Origin: Candidatus Delongbacteria bacterium
GTDB taxonomy: Bacteria > JAGOEH01
Reading direction: 5' to 3'
Assembly: GCA_017997825.1 (NCBI GenBank)
Contig: JAGOEH010000080.1
Coordinates: forward strand, 1-13,515
DNA length: 13,515 nt
Of this stretch, positions 7,373 to 13,515 are shown in pieces (positions within the stretch are counted from its first letter, which is position 1; every line of letters begins with the position of its first letter). The translations under genes and the position numbers were made by a program. The notes beneath the pieces are model-generated. The model searched no databases, was not told the origin of the DNA, and saw nothing but the letters and a program-made list of their open reading frames with translations.

Positions 7373-7712
7373 TCGATCAGCGAATTTTTATAATGAATCC
7401 TTCTCGTATGGGATGGATTTAAGGATAATTAAATACTCATTATATCGAAATAGGTTGATTATGCCGATCATTACGATTCCGGGCTTTGGTATCCAATAGC
7501 AATCAATTTTCTCGATTTTTGATAGCTTATCAATTATCAATCTTGAGAACTTTTGATAGGGCATCCTTGATTTGATCAAGACTTCCAAGTGAAATTCCGC
7601 CAATTCTTTTAATAAATCGTTCGTCTGATATTGACCTGATTTGAAAACAATCAATCGCCGATTCTTTTGAATTTACTTCTCGCCGACGGCGTTTCGCTCT
7701 CTCTCCGCTGTT
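7373..7712. other. AT-rich gap between convergent genes
   Basis: This 340-nt stretch separates the permease stop from the stop of the large secreted protein. It is visibly richer in A/T than both neighbours. It contains the MazF-like remnant on the minus strand (7530-7673). A TGATCGATCA palindrome followed by a short T run lies just after the permease stop (7372-7390), but it has no loop and is not a convincing terminator. I see no other gene that I would defend. Confidence 0.6.
7530..7673 (-). pseudogene. Remnant of a MazF/PemK-type toxin (C-terminal third only)
   Basis: In one minus-strand frame the sequence reads NSKESAIDCFQIRSISDERF, then IKRIGGISLGSLDQIKDALS and KVLKIDN before TGA (7532-7530), with TAA immediately next. 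This matches the end of MazF/PemK endoribonucleases: a small residue-x-D-x-Q-x-R-S/T strand, the R-[F/L]-[I/V]-K-[R/K]-[I/L]-G turn and a final helix in which the chain alternates A-L-x-x-V-L. Intact toxins are about 110 residues; here about 47 remain, with no start codon, no N-terminal catalytic region and no antitoxin nearby. The frame continues back, without a stop, to the TGA of the large secreted-protein gene, so the 5' part was probably lost at a junction near 7670-7710. AT-rich composition fits acquired DNA. Assigned by recalled family pattern. Confidence 0.6.
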
Positions 7713-10700
7713 TCATTTCAAAATGAGCAGTCGGCGCGTCATCGATCCTTCCCGGGTGGAGAGACGATAGAAATAGATACCCGAAGGCAGTTCGCTGCCC
7801 TTGTTATCCATTCCCGCCCAGTTCAGGCGATGCGTTCCCGCGGGCAGCCCGGGAAAAGACCGGTTCCATACGCATCGCCCCATCAGGTCGTAAACCGTTA
7901 ACTCTGCGTCGGATGCGCGGCTCTGGCGCCAGGCAATCACCGTCTGCCGGTTAAAGGGGTTGGGATAATTCGCATTCAGATAAAAACCATCCATTCCATT
8001 GGGAAGTGTTGTGCTTTCTACGGCTGATCCGGTGCCTTCCTCGATCGTCAGCAATCGGTTGGGAATGACATCGGTCATGATATCGACGATGCCGGAAGGC
8101 CATCGGACATATAGCGTATCGATTTGCGAGTGTTCGCCGATGCCGAAATGCGCTTCCAAATCCTCGCGGACACGGTAATCATAGCCCCACTCTTGTGCAT
8201 TCAATCGCAACCCGATCGGCTGCATCTGGCGCAGGGTGTCGCAGACTACCCGGATCACGGCCCCGATGCCCTGGGAATGGCTCTTTCGGCCCCGCAGGCG
8301 GATTCTGATCCAGTTGTTCCGATTCGGTTGCTGAAAAAAGATCCGTTTGCTCATGACATGAAAATAATCACGGGAGCCGTCGCCGTTCATATCACCGAAA
8401 ACCCACATATTGTCTCTATGGAAATAGTCATAAACATCCCCATGGATGATGTTGGCCTCGATAAAATACGAGTAATACCGATCTTGCAGCCCCATATCCG
8501 ATATGGTGTATACACAGAAGGCGGGATGTATTCCAATTCCACAATAAGAATTCATGAATATTTCCAGCTTCCCGTCATTGTTGAAGTCCATGGCTACGCC
8601 GTTCGCTGGCTGAATGTTGGTTGTGAAATCTCTTTGGTTGTACAAGAGATCATGCCGTTGGAAACGAACCCCCTCTATGTTTTCATGGATCATCAATCCC
8701 AGAGAATTGTATGTCAATAAATCGAGATCGCCGTCATGATCGATATCGATGAACTGAGCCGAAGCGATTGGAAAGTATCTGCTATTGAGAGAAGACCGCT
8801 GATCCGCGCTCATTTTCATAGATGCGGCATTCATCATTACAACCGGTGGGATGTCAAAATAAGCTGAATCGAGCTGCAGGCAATCAAAACCGCCCCGGCC
8901 ATTGTTGCGGAAAAAGCCGTATTGAATGCCCCAAACAAACAGATCAGGCAAACAATCACCGGTGAAATCGGCGCTGACCGCACCAAACATTTCGTAGCCC
9001 AGTCGCAAAGTATCGAAATCCTCGCTCGGTAGGCGGCTGAATCGATAATCGCCTTCGTTATGAAAAAGTGATAATCTGAAGGCCTGGATTGTCTTATCGT
9101 AGTCGATAGCCAGAAAATCCAGCTTTCCGTCGCCATCGAGATCCATATATTCAAGTATGCTCATATCCAAATATCTTCCATTCATATCCGCGATACAGTG
9201 CGGATTGAAATTCCCCTGTTCATCCTGTTCCAGAACCAGATTCTCGAAGGTTTCGCGTATATTCGGCCAACCATCTAAATGTTCGATAATAATCCGCGGC
9301 AGTAGGATATCGGGCCGAAAATCCTGATTGAAATCCACAATGGAAATGTCCAGATCATAACTATCATGGGCGCTGGTATCGCCCAGGGCTTCGGAATCGG
9401 CGATCATCTCGAAGGCCGTGCCTCCGCGATTGCCGAAAAGCTTGAGCTGATGGTTATTGACGACCAGCAGATCGGGCAGCCCGTCGCCGTCGATATCCCC
9501 GATGGCCGCATTGTTGTTGGAATTGTCCGGCAACAGAGGCAGCTCACAATAGTGAGAGTCGATACCCATCGGATCGCTCCCGTCTGGGAAAATGATCAGC
9601 TCATTGTTGGTTTCGTCCAGTTCGTTAATAGCGTTATCCGGATCCAGGCTCAGCAGTAATGGCCCGGAAGGATTGTCGGGAAGCGCGATACTGAATGGGG
9701 TTTCCCGCCCACCGGCGGCAATGTTGGGGATAATCATCGAATCGATTGGTTTTCGCGCCTGGGTGACCGCATCGATGGCGGTACATCGCACCCAGGCTTC
9801 CGGCACCGGATTCAAACCGTGATTGACAATATGTAATTTTTTTTCCACTTTGCACAGCCAATCCGTGTCCGAGGTTTTACGCAATCCGTTTTCCGCGAAC
9901 GCTAAATCCGGCTCTCGCCGGCAAATCACGCGCGCGCGATTGTCCCCCGCATCGGATTCCCGTGAAGAACTGAACAGATCGACAGAATATGTTATGGACT
10001 CGATGATTCGTCCCGGCTGATGACTCGGATTCAGGAGGATTTGAATTGGTGTCGCCCGGCGTTCAATATCCGCGATCTCAAGCAGGGTATCCAGTTCCGT
10101 TTCCGGGCAGAGCAATCTTAGCTTGGGCGTCGCGGCTTTCATCCAGCCATGATTGACCAAATTCAGCCACAAGGTGTCGCTGAAAGCTCCGGATAAGTCA
10201 GCGATACCGGGCTGCAGGAATATGGAATCAATGGCCAGGTCGCAGCAATTGAACACGGAATCGATCCAACAATTGTTGGAACTATCCATATCGCCGCGAA
10301 TCGAATCGGGATCGAGTGAGATGCGGATCATTCCCGGCAGAGCGATCCGGGCATTCACCGCCAGGGTCAGGCGAAGCGAATCATTGAGTTTGCATAAGCC
10401 GGGCACTACAAAGGGGCCGGCAAGCGGTAGCCGGTTATCGTCTCCGTCCGCTTGCAGGAGGCTCAGGGAGGTCGGCGTCGAGGCGTAGGTTCCACTATTG
10501 CGCACCGTCAGGGAAAGCGAATCCAGCCGGTATTCCTCGGACAGGTTCCAGTGCCATTTGACGGCGGTTGAATCCAGCGACAAGTCGGGCATAAGAAGGA
10601 AATCGCGCGCGATATGATTGTTCTTACGGCATGGATCGCAAAGCAGACTGTCCCCATCGAGCTGAACATCGATACGAAAGCGACTGGGCAGGGGCATCGG

Positions 10701-12530
10701 CAAAATCCAGTCATGCCTGTAATCAGAATCTCCCGGCGCGATCTCGGGAATGATCGCCAGCCAAGTTTCCTGGGAACTGTCGGCCAGCATACGCATGCTC
10801 AGATGCAGGTCTCGCACGGGCAGGACACCGCGATTGGCGATGCGAAGGCGCAAGGTGTCCGCTGAGTGGATGTCGTGGGCGATACGTAGTTGATACCAAG
10901 CTGAATCAAACCCCGGATCGGGGAAAAGTGCGATCGAATCGATCTGCTGATTATTACCGCGGTCGGAATCGGTTAAAACATGTTCCGGATCGATGACTAC
11001 CCGCAAGCGATTGACCGTACAGCGTGATAAATGAATAGGGACAGGCACGCGGCGCTCGCCTCCCAGTCGCATCAAACCATCGACATGGACCTGCGCCAGG
11101 GCGTTTGACGCGGGAAAGTCGCCATCGGCGTCATACACCACTAGTTCGAATTCGGGGCTATTAAAGAATCCGTAATTGATCAGATTTACGAAAATTGTAT
11201 CCGGGATTGCCTCCAAAGTCGAAAGTTGATAGGATATGCGCGAGGAAACGATTGACGGGTCGCATCCCATGATCGAGGGAAGGTTTTTGCCCAGCCTCAG
11301 GGCGGGGTCGCCCAATAGATGGTAGTATTTTTCCACGCCGGAAGCTTTGATTTTGCCCATATAGAAGGCAAAGCCGAGTGTGGGCGCATGAAGGCGGAAG
11401 ATCGCGTCGATATGATTCCGGTTCAGTTCCAGATTGTATTCCGGGCGGATCTCGGTCAGGCTGCCGATAAAGGCCACGGCACCTCCACCCGCTTCGCTGA
11501 CCAGCATCTCTCCCAAACAACGGGATGAATCCGTGGTAAAATTGCCCGTGTGGCAGGCATAGCTCATGACAATCGGACAGCGACCGAGAGCGCGAAGCAG
11601 CGGGATATCCTCCGGGGCGAGAAGCGAATGCCAAATGCCCGCGCTGTCGGTTCCAGCCAAGCGATCGATGCCTCCATGGGATTGAAAATTGACCATATAA
11701 TGTCCATGATTGAATGAACGGAACAGCGTTTCCCGCGTACTCTCCAATCCGTCTCTTTTCCATTCCGCCATACCAGCGGGATAAGAGCCGAGCAGAGAGT
11801 CGATACAACGGCGATAAAAATCTGAAACCATTTCTCCCGGATAGGCATCCGAAAAACCGTTGATCAGAGTGAGCGTATCGAGGGCAGGGGCGGTCAAGCT
11901 GGTTTCAAAGCTGTAAATTTTATCCAGAATAGTCGTCAGTTCAGTTTGATTGCGCACGGGCAAGCGTCCAACCGCCATACAGGGCAGTTTATCGTTGTAA
12001 TCGATAATTCCATCGGTATTGTCATCCGTGACGCAGGCATAAAAGAAATCTCCCCCTGCCAATAACGGAATCGATTTCCCGGATTCAGCGGCGGGATGGC
12101 CCACCAATAGTAGATAAAAAGGATGAGAATCACCAAAATAATCCGAGCGCCAATGCGTATAGGCGTGAATCAGAAAGTTGCGCAACGATTGAGCCGCCGA
12201 GCTGTCCGGAAACTGCTCGACGATATCGTTCAGATTAATGATAGCACATTGATATGCGTCCCGGCGGGCGCGGTATTCCGCATGATTTTTCAGGGAAGGG
12301 AGTTGGTAGAAATCGTTGGCCGCAACGATGATATAATCGGCCGGAACATCATTTGATCGCAGATCGGTTGGAAAACGGACATCCCCCTCCCCGCGAGGGT
12401 GCCGGGCGGCGCTGAATTGTGATACGGATGCATTTGAATGGTCTATTCCTGGAGCTGTCCGAATATCGGCATTTAGATCTGAAAACAGAATCGCTGCGAG
12501 GGTTATAAAAACGAATAAGAATTTCGGCAT
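7713..12530 (-). CDS. Large secreted C25-family (gingipain-like) cysteine peptidase with CARDB, FG-GAP/VCBS, ASPIC/UnbV and sorting-tail domains
   Basis: Predicted secreted or cell-surface protein of 1605 residues. Order seen: signal peptide (1-21, cut after LNA); C25 peptidase domain (about 65-410) with catalytic His285 in FQSHGG and Cys326 in YACHTGNF, ending LLGDPALRLG; about five CARDB-like beta-sandwich units (about 410-1000), each closing with a [D/E]xDxxNN-like turn; about seven FG-GAP/VCBS calcium-loop repeats (about 1005-1385), such as DIDGDGLPD, DLDGDGKLD, DIDHDGDLD and DMNGDGSRD; an ASPIC/UnbV domain (about 1403-1497) with SQGIGAVIRV, HFGIGE and VRWPSG; and a C-terminal sorting domain (about 1517-1605) with NYPNPFN and LPSGIYFYRL. 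The ATG at 12530 is chosen over a GTG one codon earlier because GGGA lies at ideal spacing. No propeptide is evident between the signal and the catalytic domain. It is apparently a single-gene unit; its target is unknown. Confidence 0.88.
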   Translation of the reverse strand: MPKFLFVFITLAAILFSDLNADIRTAPGIDHSNASVSQFSAARHPRGEGDVRFPTDLRSNDVPADYIIVAANDFYQLPSLKNHAEYRARRDAYQCAIINLNDIVEQFPDSSAAQSLRNFLIHAYTHWRSDYFGDSHPFYLLLVGHPAAESGKSIPLLAGGDFFYACVTDDNTDGIIDYNDKLPCMAVGRLPVRNQTELTTILDKIYSFETSLTAPALDTLTLINGFSDAYPGEMVSDFYRRCIDSLLGSYPAGMAEWKRDGLESTRETLFRSFNHGHYMVNFQSHGGIDRLAGTDSAGIWHSLLAPEDIPLLRALGRCPIVMSYACHTGNFTTDSSRCLGEMLVSEAGGGAVAFIGSLTEIRPEYNLELNRNHIDAIFRLHAPTLGFAFYMGKIKASGVEKYYHLLGDPALRLGKNLPSIMGCDPSIVSSRISYQLSTLEAIPDTIFVNLINYGFFNSPEFELVVYDADGDFPASNALAQVHVDGLMRLGGERRVPVPIHLSRCTVNRLRVVIDPEHVLTDSDRGNNQQIDSIALFPDPGFDSAWYQLRIAHDIHSADTLRLRIANRGVLPVRDLHLSMRMLADSSQETWLAIIPEIAPGDSDYRHDWILPMPLPSRFRIDVQLDGDSLLCDPCRKNNHIARDFLLMPDLSLDSTAVKWHWNLSEEYRLDSLSLTVRNSGTYASTPTSLSLLQADGDDNRLPLAGPFVVPGLCKLNDSLRLTLAVNARIALPGMIRISLDPDSIRGDMDSSNNCWIDSVFNCCDLAIDSIFLQPGIADLSGAFSDTLWLNLVNHGWMKAATPKLRLLCPETELDTLLEIADIERRATPIQILLNPSHQPGRIIESITYSVDLFSSSRESDAGDNRARVICRREPDLAFAENGLRKTSDTDWLCKVEKKLHIVNHGLNPVPEAWVRCTAIDAVTQARKPIDSMIIPNIAAGGRETPFSIALPDNPSGPLLLSLDPDNAINELDETNNELIIFPDGSDPMGIDSHYCELPLLPDNSNNNAAIGDIDGDGLPDLLVVNNHQLKLFGNRGGTAFEMIADSEALGDTSAHDSYDLDISIVDFNQDFRPDILLPRIIIEHLDGWPNIRETFENLVLEQDEQGNFNPHCIADMNGRYLDMSILEYMDLDGDGKLDFLAIDYDKTIQAFRLSLFHNEGDYRFSRLPSEDFDTLRLGYEMFGAVSADFTGDCLPDLFVWGIQYGFFRNNGRGGFDCLQLDSAYFDIPPVVMMNAASMKMSADQRSSLNSRYFPIASAQFIDIDHDGDLDLLTYNSLGLMIHENIEGVRFQRHDLLYNQRDFTTNIQPANGVAMDFNNDGKLEIFMNSYCGIGIHPAFCVYTISDMGLQDRYYSYFIEANIIHGDVYDYFHRDNMWVFGDMNGDGSRDYFHVMSKRIFFQQPNRNNWIRIRLRGRKSHSQGIGAVIRVVCDTLRQMQPIGLRLNAQEWGYDYRVREDLEAHFGIGEHSQIDTLYVRWPSGIVDIMTDVIPNRLLTIEEGTGSAVESTTLPNGMDGFYLNANYPNPFNRQTVIAWRQSRASDAELTVYDLMGRCVWNRSFPGLPAGTHRLNWAGMDNKGSELPSGIYFYRLSTREGSMTRRLLILK

Positions 12531-12789
12531 CACATTCCCTTCATTTACAATATTTCACTGTTTTATCCATACAATCGCAACTAATCTCACCCTAAATACC
12601 GGCTGTCATTCCGTTCGAGCATGGGTGTGGGTTATATAGTCCAGCTTTTGTAACGGTAGGTGTCGGGAACATAACCGTGAATAAAGCAAAAAATGAACTC
12701 CTTTGAATTGGACCTTCAATTGAATCCGCTGTATGGCGAATAAAGCCGTTGTGATCATCAGCCAGAGTCGGATCAGTTTATTCATGGGG
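12531..12789. other. Intergenic stretch, possible dispersed repeat
   Basis: About 260 nt lie between the deacetylase stop and the start of the large secreted protein. From 12785 down to about 12592 two minus-strand frames stay open together: one starts at an ATG just 4 nt after the deacetylase stop and encodes 59 residues with a hydrophobic start (MNKLIRLWLMITTALFA), ending at 12606; the other has no start codon at its head and ends at 12592. A TTCAATTGAA palindrome sits near 12716. Neither frame looks like a known protein. Simultaneously open frames without a ribosome-binding site fit a repeated non-coding element better than a gene. The promoter of the large gene must lie in the left part, but I see no clear -35/-10 pair. 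Confidence 0.35.
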
Positions 12790-13515
12790 TTACTTCGCCA
12801 ATTCCTTTATATAATCCGGAGTTACCGGATCATCCTTGAAGAAATCCCCTTTTTTGCCTTGGGAAAGGGCCCATCGATCGATCCACGATATCCCCCAATC
12901 ACTATAAACCATTATTTCTGTTTGGTAGGCGCTATCCTTGAGGGCGTCATCCATGGAGATAAAATCATAGTGGTTCTTTTTCAACATTATGGTCAGCGAG
13001 TCTGTATAGATCGAATTCAATAAACTGGCGTGCAATAGGAAAATTTGGCTGATAGGTCTTCCGAACAAAAGATGGGATATTTTCTCGTAATAGATTATCT
13101 TCTTTTCAAGATAGTCGATAAAATCGTGACCGATTTGGAGCATCAGGCTTGTATCGTTTTTGACTCGGGCCCGATGGTAGGCAACGGCGAACAGGTAATC
13201 CTCATTATCGATGGTTACCGGCGCGACCGTATAATTGGCTTGAGCGAGGAAGGCTTTCAGCGAATCGGCTTTTTCCTTGGTCTGGCCGACATGGAGAAAG
13301 GGATGCCGGAAATACCTCAAGGGCTTGTGTTTATCGGCCAGCAGTTTTTTTGAGATTGTTTCGCCCTTCAGAATGTCACGGGTGTAATGATCGACCGATA
13401 CGGTATTGTAATCAGGATGTGAATAGGTATGGTTACCCAGATCAAGATCGTGGTCGATCCATTTTTTGAGAAGCTCGAGTTTGAAAGGATTGAGGGTGTC
13501 GTGGGAATAGAGCTT
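12790..13515 (-). CDS. Polysaccharide deacetylase (NodB/CE4 family), C-terminal 241 residues
   Basis: Metal-dependent de-N-acetylase of the CE4 family, acting on cell-wall or exported polysaccharide. The gene enters from the right edge; the first metal-binding motif (the TxDD Asp pair) is outside the window. Visible in order: motif 2 GNHTYSHPDYN with two metal-binding His residues (29 and 33 of the visible part); motif 3 RYFRHPFLH; motif 5-like IFLLHAS with the catalytic-type His; and near the C-terminus SDWGISWIDRW, resembling the Asp/Trp-containing end of some members. The frame is open to the edge. An internal TTG at 13320 is not a start, because motif 2 lies upstream of it. No signal peptide can be assessed. 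The substrate is not determinable; it is transcribed toward the secreted peptidase, about 260 nt away. Confidence 0.88.
   Translation of the reverse strand, partial: KLYSHDTLNPFKLELLKKWIDHDLDLGNHTYSHPDYNTVSVDHYTRDILKGETISKKLLADKHKPLRYFRHPFLHVGQTKEKADSLKAFLAQANYTVAPVTIDNEDYLFAVAYHRARVKNDTSLMLQIGHDFIDYLEKKIIYYEKISHLLFGRPISQIFLLHASLLNSIYTDSLTIMLKKNHYDFISMDDALKDSAYQTEIMVYSDWGISWIDRWALSQGKKGDFFKDDPVTPDYIKELAK

Noticed and set aside
7365-7395. TGATCGATCA palindrome plus T run after the permease as a terminator
   Set aside because: The palindrome has no loop and is AT-balanced, and the T run is displaced from it; it does not meet the form of an intrinsic terminator.
7388-7654. Minus-strand 88-codon frame beginning at a TTG
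   Set aside because: Its first half lies over the MazF-like remnant in another frame, it has no ribosome-binding site, and its second half resembles no family I know.
8124-8720. Plus-strand 198-codon frame inside the secreted-protein gene
   Set aside because: Antisense shadow of the VCBS/ASPIC coding region, with no recognisable protein features.
12606-12785. 59-codon minus-strand frame with a signal-like start right after the deacetylase stop
   Set aside because: No proper ribosome-binding site, the end is not protein-like, and a second overlapping frame is equally open; treated as part of a possible repeat instead.
1-13515. tRNA, rRNA, CRISPR arrays, complete insertion sequences
   Set aside because: No cloverleaf, ribosomal RNA core, regularly spaced repeats, transposase or terminal inverted repeats were found by eye.

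Overview
The window looks like a chromosomal segment of a bacterium of the FCB type (Bacteroidota/Chlorobi/Fibrobacter relatives, or candidate phyla such as KSB1, Zixibacteria or Cloacimonadota). The main reason is the very large secreted protein at 7713-12530, which ends in a YPNPFN...GIYFYRL type C-terminal sorting domain. Base composition is roughly balanced, and AT-rich only in the intergenic stretches. The exact phylum cannot be fixed from the sequence alone.

Region 1 (1-2940, minus strand) is a fatty-acid/phospholipid operon read right to left: a YceD-like DUF177 protein, ribosomal protein L32 (rpmF), plsX, fabG, acpP and the 5' end of fabF. Genes are tightly packed: plsX and fabG overlap by 4 nt, and the rpmF ribosome-binding site lies inside the end of the DUF177 gene. 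fabH and fabD, common between plsX and fabG in other bacteria, are absent. A near-consensus promoter sits at 2911-2939, with its -35 box inside a perfect TTGAC/GTCAA inverted repeat.

Region 2 (2980-7372, plus strand) is a divergent three-gene ABC import operon: lipoprotein substrate-binding protein, ATPase, and a fused two-domain permease of the iron/thiamine/putrescine-like class. A good promoter at 2983-3011 implies a leader of about 255 nt. That leader contains a series of well-formed hairpins (3066-3099, 3132-3176, 3188-3201, 3204-3230) and a final stem (3232-3265) touching the Shine-Dalgarno sequence. I match it to no known riboswitch. It is the best candidate here for an undescribed regulatory RNA.

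Region 3 (7373-7712) is an AT-rich gap between convergent genes. On the minus strand it holds the C-terminal third of a MazF/PemK-type toxin gene, a pseudogene remnant.

Region 4 (7713-12530, minus strand) is one 1605-residue secreted protein: signal peptide, gingipain-like C25 cysteine peptidase, about five CARDB-like beta-sandwich domains, about seven FG-GAP/VCBS repeats, an ASPIC/UnbV domain and a sorting tail.

Region 5 (12531-13515) is an intergenic stretch of about 260 nt, possibly a dispersed repeat, followed by the C-terminal part of a polysaccharide deacetylase gene that runs off the right edge on the minus strand.
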